Below are positions 31,449 through 38,305 of a stretch of DNA of 42,106 nucleotides, piece by piece. This DNA comes from a virus: positions 1 through 42,106 of the IMG/VR virus record IMGVR_UViG_3300032770_000046; one strand, written 5' to 3'. The first letter of the stretch is position 1. Each line of letters opens with the position of its first letter. The position numbers were made by a program, and so were the translations under genes. The notes under the pieces are model-generated. The model was not told where the DNA came from and ran no database searches. It was given only the letters and a program-made list of their open reading frames with translations.

Positions 31449-31820
31449 TCAATACCTCATGCTATTGCCCAGCCTCAGATTGCAGATCGGCGCCAGGAGT
31501 CTGAGATTCTCCTTGCGATGCTCCCCGCCGCGGCTCAACGGCCGCCGATGATCCACATGATACTCCCACCTCACCACCCGCCCACACCCGCACGCGCACC
31601 GCCACCCCTGCGCCTCCCCAATCGCCTCAATGTCCCTCTGCGTCACCCGCTCAGGCCTCCCCCCCACCATCCTCTGCCTCCGAATCGCCCGGTCCCGCAC
31701 CTTCTGCGCACGCCGACACTGCCGGCATTCCGACCTCAACCGCCCAGACCCAGCCTTCACAAACCACCCCAGCGGCCGCACCTCGCCACACCGACTGCAC
31801 TTCTTCTGGGTCGCCTCCAT
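31449..31820 (-). CDS. HNH endonuclease next to terminase
   Basis: A 123-residue protein. N-terminal zinc ribbon (Cys8, Cys11, Cys32, Cys35) and C-terminal HNH: CACGC around 75-79, catalytic HVDHRRPLSRGG (88-99), then NLRLLAPICN with Cys113-Asn114. HNH proteins just upstream of terminase are known to assist DNA cleavage in several tailed phages, notably cos types (HK97 gp74). ATG at 31820 is preceded by a short CCCC/GGGG hairpin and a poor ribosome site; upstream in-frame codons look non-coding. Confidence 0.82.
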   Translation of the reverse strand: MEATQKKCSRCGEVRPLGWFVKAGSGRLRSECRQCRRAQKVRDRAIRRQRMVGGRPERVTQRDIEAIGEAQGWRCACGCGRVVRWEYHVDHRRPLSRGGEHRKENLRLLAPICNLRLGNSMRY

Positions 31821-31944
31821 CCCCGAAATTGTGGGGAGGGGGACGGGGAAATGCCAAAAAATCTTTGGGGAAGGGGCGAGATGAGTCCCCAAGACTTTCA
31901 CTTCGCCGACCCAATGGCCAAGGTTAGGTTCAGCGCGCATGATC

Positions 31945-32149
31945 GCAGCGCAACACGACATATTGCACGATTTAACTTAATGGTTATTATGCGAATGGTG
32001 CAGCGCACTTACCAATCATTTCAACGAGTTGCGCGAGGCCTAAGTGGCCCACCTGGAGATTATTGCGAACTCGGGCCCGGAAAACTGTACGCCAGCTTAC
32101 AACTAGCTTACAAACACAGTGCAGCATCGGGCTAATTGTTGCAGCGCAC
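31945..32149. repeat. Three dispersed GCAGCGCA repeats
   Basis: GCAGCGCA at 31945-31952, and GCAGCGCAC at 32000-32008 and 32141-32149, all in the same orientation. The second and third share 11 nt (TGCAGCGCACT). Such dispersed short repeats upstream of the packaging genes could be protein-binding sites for terminase or a regulator. Confidence 0.5.
32094..32113. repeat. 11-nt-period direct repeat pair (AGCTTACAA)
   Basis: AGCTTACAA at 32094-32102 and again at 32105-32113, one helical turn apart. The core CTTACA recurs in a second pair at 32223-32242. Spacing of one turn places both sites on the same DNA face, as for cooperative protein binding. Confidence 0.55.
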
Positions 32150-32166
32150 TAGGCGGCACTAGGCGG
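32147..32166. repeat. Tandem 10-nt repeat CACTAGGCGG
   Basis: Two exact copies of CACTAGGCGG end to end. The second copy runs into the left arm of the hairpin at 32160-32181, so the first copy could compete for pairing with the right arm. Possible iteron or operator half-sites. Confidence 0.5.
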
Positions 32167-32181
32167 CAAAAGTGCCGCCTA
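32160..32181. promoter_or_regulatory. Perfect 9-bp inverted repeat
   Basis: TAGGCGGCA pairs with TGCCGCCTA across a 4-nt AAAG spacer. No T-run follows on either strand, so it is not an intrinsic terminator. More likely a protein-binding palindrome or an origin-type hairpin. Confidence 0.5.
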
Positions 32182-32222
32182 ACTCATCGCCCTACATTTC
32201 TGCGTATATGTCTTACCATTAA

Positions 32223-32242
32223 ACCTTACAGCTACCTTACAG
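32223..32242. repeat. 11-nt-period direct repeat pair (ACCTTACAG)
   Basis: ACCTTACAG at 32223-32231 and 32234-32242, again one helical turn apart and sharing the CTTACA core with the pair at 32094-32113. CTTAC also occurs singly at 32008 and 32212. It lies about 100 nt before the start at 32348 and may be an operator. Confidence 0.55.
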
Positions 32243-32347
32243 AACAACTGTGCTTAGTGATATTTCATGCCTATAGTGTACTACTGTACTATTTATATTA
32301 TATACAGTAACTTAGGATAAGACGCCATAGGCGCTAGGGGAATGCTC

Positions 32348-32704
32348 ATGATTAAGCTTGAACGGCTGGCTTTCTTGCGTGGCAAACGGGTGCTACACAG
32401 GGTGCTGTGGGCCGCTGGGGACTGGTGGTACGAGGAATGGTTTGAGCACGCTGGTGATGCGCGGGACAAGTTCAATCAACAGGACGTAGCCGGAGTGCGC
32501 GCGGTGCTCTCGCTGGACACGCCAGGCGATTGCATTGCCGCGATCCGCATGAAGTCCATTGCCCGCAAGAACCGGCGCGACGCGGGGGTAATGCCGGTGA
32601 CCTGGGGCGAGTTGCAGCAATTGAACGCCGGCAGGGGCCTTGACCCGCGCGATGTGGTCAGTTACGCTCATCATCATCATTCAAGCCCAGGAGGGCACCC
32701 ATGA
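32348..32704 (+). CDS. First gene of the rightward operon, unknown
   Basis: A 118-residue protein starting at the ATG with AGGGGA 6 nt upstream (32336-32341); the ATG at 32342 is too close to that site. Helical, basic and Trp-rich N-terminus (RVLHRVLWAAGDWWYEEWFE), a probable DNA/RNA-binding middle (AAIRMKSIARKNRRD) and a His-run near the end (YAHHHHSS). Being first after the control region it may be an early regulator. No family recognised. Confidence 0.6.
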   Translation: MIKLERLAFLRGKRVLHRVLWAAGDWWYEEWFEHAGDARDKFNQQDVAGVRAVLSLDTPGDCIAAIRMKSIARKNRRDAGVMPVTWGELQQLNAGRGLDPRDVVSYAHHHHSSPGGHP

Positions 32705-32886
32705 CAGTCAAATTCGGCATCCTGTACTGGGGCGACACCCGCTCGGTCGCGCAGCACCAGGCTTATGAGGCCATTGAACAGGCGCGCTGGCGCTGGCGTG
32801 TCGCCAGGAACGAAGCGCGGCGGGCCGCGGCGGCGGCACAACCGAAAGGGTGGCTGCCGGCCTTCCTTCGCAGGCAGGCGCTGTGA
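32701..32886 (+). CDS. Small Arg/Ala-rich protein, unknown
   Basis: A 61-residue protein starting inside the previous stop (ATGA at 32701-32704). Strongly helical and basic (QARWRWRVARNEARRAAAAA). Coupled to the following membrane micro-gene. Unknown function; the charge suggests nucleic-acid binding. Confidence 0.5.
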   Translation: MTVKFGILYWGDTRSVAQHQAYEAIEQARWRWRVARNEARRAAAAAQPKGWLPAFLRRQAL

Positions 32887-32954
32887 TCAGCGTGTGGGCG
32901 GCGCTGTTCGTGCTCGCGCTACTGGTGCTCATGCTGTGGCAGCGCCGGCCGTGA
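32883..32954 (+). CDS. 23-residue membrane micro-protein
   Basis: GTG start overlapping the previous TGA and TGA overlapping the next GTG. Almost all residues form one hydrophobic span (VWAALFVLALLVLMLW) followed by QRRP, giving a positive-inside end. The double overlap is the main support. Could be a tiny membrane toxin, a regulator, or just a spacer peptide that carries coupling. Confidence 0.45.
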   Translation: MISVWAALFVLALLVLMLWQRRP

Positions 32955-33196
32955 ACTTCGTGAAGCCAGATCCCGAGACCACCCGCATCAGCGAGTGCGG
33001 TCGGTTCGTGATTGTGCGGCACAACACGGATTCCGGGCCGGCTTACGTCCTGTGGCACTACCAATTGGCCCAGACAGGCTTTCAGAGCGCATTAGACGCC
33101 CAGCGTGCCGCGCAGAGGATTTACGACGGGTACGATAGCCTGGAGGACTGGACCGCTCAGAAGCCTTCAGGTTCGGTTACAGACGGCGTATCGTAA
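32951..33196 (+). CDS. Small protein, unknown function
   Basis: An 81-residue protein with a GTG start overlapping the previous stop (GTGA). It looks like a single compact domain: FVIVRHNTDSGPAYVLWHYQ strands, then a helix with QSALDAQRAAQRIYDGYDSL. It ends 2 nt before the convergent primase gene. No family recognised. Confidence 0.55.
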   Translation: MNFVKPDPETTRISECGRFVIVRHNTDSGPAYVLWHYQLAQTGFQSALDAQRAAQRIYDGYDSLEDWTAQKPSGSVTDGVS

Positions 33197-33198
33197 AA

Positions 33199-35190
33199 TC
33201 AGAAGCCTTCTAAATCGCTTGAGGATGGAGGTTGATCACTGACGCCCGGATCCGCTCGGTGCTCGCTTGGGGCGCGCCACCCGCGGATTTGCTCCCCATT
33301 GACGCTGCGCTTGGTCGGAATCCACCCTAGGCCGCGCAAAATGCTCCTGACCCTGACCATCATAGGCTGAGTCCACAAATGCCGCGGCACCTCGCATACG
33401 TCAACGTACAGATCCTCAAGCCGCACGAATTCCTTGGTGCGCAGGTAAAAAGCCACGCTCTCGTGCCAAGCATCGCGCATCAGCCTCTCGGATTGCTCAG
33501 CCTTCGCTTGCTCAGCTGGTATGTCCCACCACTGTCCGCCTTCCTCAAAGATCACCGCCGCTTCGGCGAATAACTGCTCACGATTGGCGCTGATCCAGTC
33601 CAAATCGATGTTGCCGCAGCGCACCGGCAGGAATCTGCGGGCGCCGGTTTCATCCGCGTTCCAGTCGTCCTTGTTGGTCGTGGCCGCGAATACGCACATG
33701 CGTGGGTGCGTGGAGGGCAGCCGCTCAAACGGTGCCCGGTAACGGTCCTCGCGGCGGGTGATGACGGCTTTGGCTGTCTCTAGGGCGACGCCCTTTAGTT
33801 GCGCCATCTCGGAGAGCTCGAGAATCCACTTGCCCGCCATGCACAGGTAGAAATCCCGATCGCCTAATCGATATGTCGGCTCGTCATGCCATTCCAAGCC
33901 CGCAAGCACCCGTAACGCCGAGGTTTTCCCGATCCCCTGGCCCCCCTCGAACACCGGAAGGCTATCGACTTGGCACCCAGGCTTGAGGATCCGCGCGACG
34001 GCCCCGACGATGAACGATCGCGATACGGCGCGACTGTACGAGTCCAGTTGCACGCCCCAGCCTTTGGCCAGAAGCTGCTCGACGCGTTGTACCCCGTCCC
34101 ACTTCAGTTGGGTGAGCCAATCGCGCACCGGGTTCACTGTGTGCATCCGTGCGTGCCTGATCACCGCATCGTGAACAATGTGCTTCTGGACTTTCGGCAT
34201 GCCGAGGTTCGCCTGCAAAAAGCACTGCAGGGTGATCGTATCCGCGTCCTCCCACGTGCGCGCACCGGCAGCGGCTGCGGTCATGATCCTCACCGCGAAC
34301 TCGTCGTACCAGATCCGCCCGAAGGACTCCCCGTCATGGAGCTTCGCCAGCACCCGACACACGTTCTCGGTGTTCTCCCACGGGTAGCCGGAGTTCTTCA
34401 GCGCAAGGCCCCAGTGACGCCAACCATCGGTTTGGCTGTCGCCTTGGGGCGGGGTGGGTGACTGAGGCTTAGGCGCCGCCCGCGCTTTGCCTTTGGACTT
34501 GGGGAACTCCACCACGGTCGGCGGCGGCTGGGTGACCTCCTGCAGGTTCTCCTGAATGAAATCCTTAACTTGCTCGTAGGTCCAGCCGCTTTCCAGCGCG
34601 TCCGCCACATCCCAGTGCTCGGGGTGTGTTCCACGTGGAACATTGACCACCGCCACCTTGCAATTGAGCGACAGCAGCCGGGCGCACAGGATCGCCATGG
34701 CGTTGCGGCCTACATCGTCATTGTCCGGCCACACGATGACCCTGCGCCCCGCCACCGCCTCCCATTGGGCGTGCTTGATGCTGCCCGTGCCGCCCCAGCT
34801 GCTGACCACGACGGTGTCATGCCCTGCCGCAGTGAGAGCCGCCTGCCAGGCATCGGCGCATTTTTCACCCTCCACCACGTGCACCTTGGCTTGGGCGCGC
34901 TGCTGGAGCAGCTCGAGGTGATACAGCGGGGTCGGCTGGGCGGGCCCGCGGGAAACCCAAGTGGCCTTCTCGGCCGACCACACCCACGGGCGATAGGTTT
35001 TGCCGCCCGCCTCGCCATCCTCGGGCGCCGGCGCGGTTTGGTACCGGCATTGGTAAAACAGCCGCCCCTCAAGATCCTGGTACAGCCAGGTCGCGGTCGG
35101 TGCGCCCAAGCGTCGGTCGATGCCGCTGAACACCGCTGAGGGCGGCGGACGGTCAATGCCGCCAGCGACGGCATCCGGTGTAGCGTTCAT
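33199..35190 (-). CDS. Primase-helicase: TOPRIM plus VirE-type P-loop ATPase
   Basis: A 663-residue replication protein. TOPRIM-like primase part: VVEGEKCADA (105-114) and WPDNDD (154-159). Helicase part at about 360-600: Walker A GGQGIGKT (416-423), Walker B-like WILELSE (455-461), then VITRREDRYRAPFERLPSTH and FAATTNKDDWNADETGARRF, the signature of the virulence-associated E (VapE-like) family. No amino-terminal zinc finger is evident. It would unwind and prime the phage origin, recruiting the host polymerase. Transcribed minus, towards the plus-strand small genes. Confidence 0.88.
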   Translation of the reverse strand: MNATPDAVAGGIDRPPPSAVFSGIDRRLGAPTATWLYQDLEGRLFYQCRYQTAPAPEDGEAGGKTYRPWVWSAEKATWVSRGPAQPTPLYHLELLQQRAQAKVHVVEGEKCADAWQAALTAAGHDTVVVSSWGGTGSIKHAQWEAVAGRRVIVWPDNDDVGRNAMAILCARLLSLNCKVAVVNVPRGTHPEHWDVADALESGWTYEQVKDFIQENLQEVTQPPPTVVEFPKSKGKARAAPKPQSPTPPQGDSQTDGWRHWGLALKNSGYPWENTENVCRVLAKLHDGESFGRIWYDEFAVRIMTAAAAGARTWEDADTITLQCFLQANLGMPKVQKHIVHDAVIRHARMHTVNPVRDWLTQLKWDGVQRVEQLLAKGWGVQLDSYSRAVSRSFIVGAVARILKPGCQVDSLPVFEGGQGIGKTSALRVLAGLEWHDEPTYRLGDRDFYLCMAGKWILELSEMAQLKGVALETAKAVITRREDRYRAPFERLPSTHPRMCVFAATTNKDDWNADETGARRFLPVRCGNIDLDWISANREQLFAEAAVIFEEGGQWWDIPAEQAKAEQSERLMRDAWHESVAFYLRTKEFVRLEDLYVDVCEVPRHLWTQPMMVRVRSILRGLGWIPTKRSVNGEQIRGWRAPSEHRADPGVSDQPPSSSDLEGF

Positions 35191-35193
35191 GCG

Positions 35194-35541
35194 CTACAGC
35201 GTCAGGATTGTGCGGGCTTGTTCGACTGAGCGCGCGATTCCTGCCAAGCCACCAAGGGATGAGACGGTATCGATGAATGATTGTTGCTCACGTGTGGCCC
35301 GTCCCCGTTGGCTTTTGACTTCGACCGCGGCGAATACAGCTAGGCGTCGTCCTACATCGTGTGAAGTTATAATGACACTTGACAGCCCGATCAAGTCCGA
35401 GCTTCCGACACACAGCCCATAGTGTATCCAGCGATGCGGAGGCACAATATCTTGTGTGCGGCCGACGTTGTTGCGCCACAGACGCGCGTCGCCGCGCGAG
35501 CACGCGAGCTGAATCTCGCGCAGGAGTTTGGTTTCGCTCAT
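35194..35541 (-). CDS. VRR-NUC domain nuclease
   Basis: A 115-residue protein with the VRR-NUC pattern: GSSDLIGLS (Asp), then FAAVEVKSQRGRATREQQSF with the catalytic E-x-K and the conserved Gln, and LGGLAGIARS near the end. These single-domain PD-(D/E)XK-like enzymes are Holliday-junction or structure-specific nucleases in phage replication modules. Its start overlaps the small upstream gene. Confidence 0.85.
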   Translation of the reverse strand: MSETKLLREIQLACSRGDARLWRNNVGRTQDIVPPHRWIHYGLCVGSSDLIGLSSVIITSHDVGRRLAVFAAVEVKSQRGRATREQQSFIDTVSSLGGLAGIARSVEQARTILTL

Positions 35542-35714
35542 GGTCGCTGCTGGGTTCGCGCTTCGGCGATTCTGCGCTGGATCAGGGCATCGATAGCTTC
35601 TGCCAGCGCCTTCGCTTCTATCGTTTCAGAGCACTCGTAGTAGCGCGACACAAAAGTGCTTCCCTCGCCGCCAAGTGCATTCACCAAGGCGTCAAACTCA
35701 GGTCCTCTGCTCAC
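35538..35714 (-). CDS. 58-residue protein between nuclease and helicase
   Basis: GTG start overlapping the helicase stop (GTGA at 35711-35714); TGA overlaps the nuclease ATG (ATGA). Mainly helical (ETIEAKALAEAIDALIQRRI). Both overlaps support translation. Could be an accessory of the replication complex. No family recognised. Confidence 0.55.
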   Translation of the reverse strand: MSRGPEFDALVNALGGEGSTFVSRYYECSETIEAKALAEAIDALIQRRIAEARTQQRP

Positions 35715-37108
35715 GCCCGCCCCTTTGCCCTTCTGGCTTCAAAAACATGTCGAGCCCACCCTTCCGGGTTCTTCATGCCGCGCATGCGGCCGATGGCCAC
35801 CAGCCCCTCGATGCTGCGCGTCATGCCTTGCGTTTTCCTCTGCCGCTTGAGGATGAGTTCTTCGACCGTGGGCTCTTTGAATTCTTCGAGCTCGCCCTCT
35901 TTTTCCACAACCGTGCGAGGTCTGGTCGCAAATCGGTGGCCGCACGATCCACAGACCATAACCCGAGCGGCGTTCGCTGTGAAACACTGCGGGCAGACTC
36001 GAACGCTATCGACAGGCTTGCGTGCGTGAGGTACCTCATCCACCCCAGATAGGCTCCACGATCGAGTCTGTGTAGGTAGTCCGAATCGGTGGCAGTTGCC
36101 GGCGTGATCGAAAAGGATAGATACGGACTTGCCTTCAAACGGCCGCAGAATTCGACCCGTTTGTTGAAGAAAGAGCCCAAGGGATTGAGTGGGACGAAGC
36201 GAGATACCCACCTCGATCGCCGGGAGGTCGAATCCTTCTGAGATAAGCTCGCACGACGTAAGAACCTGGAGCCGTCCGGTGCGAAAATCACTGACGAGGT
36301 TGCGCCGGATGGCGGGGTCGAGGGTGCCGTCGATGCAGTCTGCGCTAAAGCCAGCAGCTCGGAATCCAGCTGCGCGCTCCTTTGCTGCTGCAATCGAGAC
36401 ATCAAAGACGACTGCGCGGCGGCCAGGCGTGAGTCTGCGGTAATGATCGATAGCGTCTCCGGTGACACTGGGTCGATTGGCTGCAGCAGCGACCTCACCT
36501 GAAATGTACTCACCGAATCGGGTGTGCAGGTCAGCAGTCGAGATAGTCGGCGGCGCGTAGACTTTGCAGGCCGTGAGGTATCCGCCATTGGTCAGTTCCT
36601 CGTATGTCGGGCCTTCAATGAGTTCGTCGAAGAAGTCGGCGAGTCCTTCTCCCGAGAGCCGTAGGGGCGACGCTGTAACTCCAAGACGCCGCGCTTGAGG
36701 GTAGTGGGCGAGAATGCGGCCCCAAGTCGTCGAAGCTGCCGTATGGTGCGCCTCATCGATGATAAAGAGATCCGGGCAAAAGCAATCCAGTCGCTTCGCA
36801 AGAGTGAACACCGAAGCGACGTACACCTGATGCCCATGCACGAATGGGTAGGCGGATGCGATATAGCCATGTGGAACATCCTGGGCGGTCAGAGCCGCTG
36901 AGATTTGGTCGATGAGTTCGGCGCGGTGGCAGAGAATGAGCACCTTGCGGCCCTTCTCTGCGGCTCCCCGGCAGATGGCGGCGAAGGTGACCGTTTTCCC
37001 CCCACCACATGGGAGCACGTACAGCACGCTTCGGATGCCGCGTTTGTAAGCGAATCTGATCTTGTCAAGGGCATCGAGTTGGTAGGGGCGGAGGGAGATG
37101 CTTGACAT
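35711..37108 (-). CDS. SF2 DEAH helicase with C-terminal zinc ribbon
   Basis: A 465-residue protein. Start taken at MSSISLRPYQ, the usual opening of these enzymes (Q-type motif RPYQ); a further upstream ATG (37228) would lie inside the divergent region. Motif I LPCGGGKT at 32-39, DEAH 118-121, motif III-type TASPLRL, motif VI QQTGRILRP. A CPQC ... CGSC zinc ribbon lies at about 372-389. Resembles RecG/XPB-like type III or phage repair helicases. It likely serves fork or recombination steps with the YqaJ/RecT pair encoded across the promoter region. Confidence 0.88.
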   Translation of the reverse strand: MSSISLRPYQLDALDKIRFAYKRGIRSVLYVLPCGGGKTVTFAAICRGAAEKGRKVLILCHRAELIDQISAALTAQDVPHGYIASAYPFVHGHQVYVASVFTLAKRLDCFCPDLFIIDEAHHTAASTTWGRILAHYPQARRLGVTASPLRLSGEGLADFFDELIEGPTYEELTNGGYLTACKVYAPPTISTADLHTRFGEYISGEVAAAANRPSVTGDAIDHYRRLTPGRRAVVFDVSIAAAKERAAGFRAAGFSADCIDGTLDPAIRRNLVSDFRTGRLQVLTSCELISEGFDLPAIEVGISLRPTQSLGLFLQQTGRILRPFEGKSVSILFDHAGNCHRFGLPTQTRSWSLSGVDEVPHARKPVDSVRVCPQCFTANAARVMVCGSCGHRFATRPRTVVEKEGELEEFKEPTVEELILKRQRKTQGMTRSIEGLVAIGRMRGMKNPEGWARHVFEARRAKGRA

Positions 37109-37160
37109 GATGACGTGATGATGATTAGATTGCAAGCACAGTCTAACACACCGAGCCACC
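37109..37160. promoter_or_regulatory. Short divergent promoter region with imperfect palindrome
   Basis: A 52-nt gap between the divergent helicase and exonuclease genes. An inverted repeat TTAGATT (37125-37131) and AGTCTAA (37140-37146) pairs 6 of 7 bases around 8 nt. Such a site can hold an operator that controls both directions. No strong -35/-10 pair is evident. Confidence 0.45.
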
Positions 37161-38114
37161 ATGACAATCACCACGTTCGACACCGAAGCGCAGTGGCTGG
37201 CCGCCCGCCACCAGCGCATCAACTCCACTGAAGTCGCTGCGCTCTTTGGGCTTGGCTCCTATGCCACGGCCTTCGAGATCGCGGTGGAGAAGCAGCAGCC
37301 GGCGCCGTCCGGGTTCCACGAATCAATTCGCATGCGCTGGGGCAAGCGCCTTCAGGATGCGATTGCGCAGGGCGTGGCGGATGACTACGGGGTCATCATT
37401 GAGTCGATGGATCTGGTATACGGCGAGCACCCGAAGGCCCGGCTGGGCTCATCGTTCGACTACAAGATCCTCAACACCAGCGAAGTGCGCGATCAGATCA
37501 TCGCGACCATGCTGGATCGGCACGGGGCTGGGATCCTTGAAATCAAAAACGTCGATGGCCTGCAGTTCGCCCGCAACTGGTTGGACGGCGAGGCGCCGCC
37601 ACAGATTGAGATTCAGCTGCAGACCCAGCTCGAAGTGCTGGACCTTTCCTGGGGCTGCATTGCGGCATTCATCGGCGGCAACCGCATCGAGACCATCATC
37701 CGCGAGCGGGATCGCAAGGTCGGCGAGGCCATCGTGCAGCGCGTCAATGAGTTCTGGGCCAATTTGGAGCGAGGGATCTTGCCGCCGCCCGTCATGCCAG
37801 AGGATGCCGACACGATCATCAAGCTCTACCAATACGCGGAGCCTGAGAAAGTCTACAACGGGGCGGACGATGCGGAACTGGCCGAGCTGTGCAAGTGCTA
37901 CGCCGCCGCAAGCGAGAATGAGCGCGGATGCGCGGAAGCCAAGAAGGTGCTGAAGGCCAAGATCCTGCAGCACATCGGATCCGCAGAGCGCGCGGTGCTA
38001 CCGGGGTTCAAGGTCTCGGCCGGCATGGTCGCGGAGGCGGCGATGGCGTACACCAGGCCGGCTTATCGAAACTTTCGAGTAACCGAGGTGAGGCCGAAGG
38101 ACGGGAAGCCATGA
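37161..38114 (+). CDS. YqaJ-type phage exonuclease
   Basis: A 317-residue protein. N-terminal QRINSTEVAALFGLGSYATA matches the YqaJ start. Catalytic parts: Asp100 in LGSSFDYKI, Glu127 and Lys129 in LEIKN, and the QIEIQLQTQLEVL region. Degrades 5' strands to make 3' overhangs for the annealing protein two genes downstream. Together they form a recombination pair like lambda Exo/Bet. Coupled to the next gene by an ATGA overlap. Confidence 0.9.
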   Translation: MTITTFDTEAQWLAARHQRINSTEVAALFGLGSYATAFEIAVEKQQPAPSGFHESIRMRWGKRLQDAIAQGVADDYGVIIESMDLVYGEHPKARLGSSFDYKILNTSEVRDQIIATMLDRHGAGILEIKNVDGLQFARNWLDGEAPPQIEIQLQTQLEVLDLSWGCIAAFIGGNRIETIIRERDRKVGEAIVQRVNEFWANLERGILPPPVMPEDADTIIKLYQYAEPEKVYNGADDAELAELCKCYAAASENERGCAEAKKVLKAKILQHIGSAERAVLPGFKVSAGMVAEAAMAYTRPAYRNFRVTEVRPKDGKP

Positions 38115-38305
38115 GTTTGTGGACTTGGATTAAGCCGAAGCGCCAGCCCTATGAAGTGCCGCGAATCGTGTGTCAGCGTCATCAGTCCACTGGTCTGTGG
38201 TGGAATATAGACCGAAGCGGGATTCCGGTTGCCGCTGGGCCCATTTGTCCAGACTGCCTAATTGAATTGGTGCAACAGCATACGAAGGATACGAATCATG
38301 ACTGA
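38111..38305 (+). CDS. Small protein between exonuclease and annealing protein
   Basis: A 64-residue protein starting at the ATG that overlaps the exonuclease stop. It has Cys21 and a CPDC at 46-49, with Trp/His/Arg in the N-terminal half; a small zinc-binding fold is possible. It overlaps the RecT-like gene start by 8 nt. No family recognised. Confidence 0.55.
   Translation: MSLWTWIKPKRQPYEVPRIVCQRHQSTGLWWNIDRSGIPVAAGPICPDCLIELVQQHTKDTNHD

Larger units (their letters stand above)
31821..32347. promoter_or_regulatory. Divergent intergenic control region
   Basis: A 527-nt stretch without a convincing gene between the HNH gene (minus) and the 118-residue gene (plus). It is much more AT-rich in its second half (32180-32310) than the rest of the window. 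It holds repeated GCAGCGCA elements, paired direct repeats, a perfect hairpin and -10-like TATATT (32294-32299) and TATACA (32301-32306), without good -35 boxes. No tRNA or conserved reading frame was recognised. Likely promoters for both directions, and possibly the origin or packaging site. Confidence 0.65.

Noticed and set aside
7245-31820. Diversity-generating retroelement, known in some short-tailed phages
   Set aside because: No reverse transcriptase frame and no template/variable repeat pair ahead of the fibre or adhesin ends were seen.
31386-32135. 249-residue plus-strand open frame across the HNH gene and control region
   Set aside because: Antisense to the HNH gene, Pro/His-rich, no motif, and runs into the repeat-rich intergenic region.
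32119-32310. 63-residue open frame in the control region
   Set aside because: Covers the hairpin and AT-rich tract, has no ribosome site and odd composition (Tyr/Leu/Cys). Probably non-coding.
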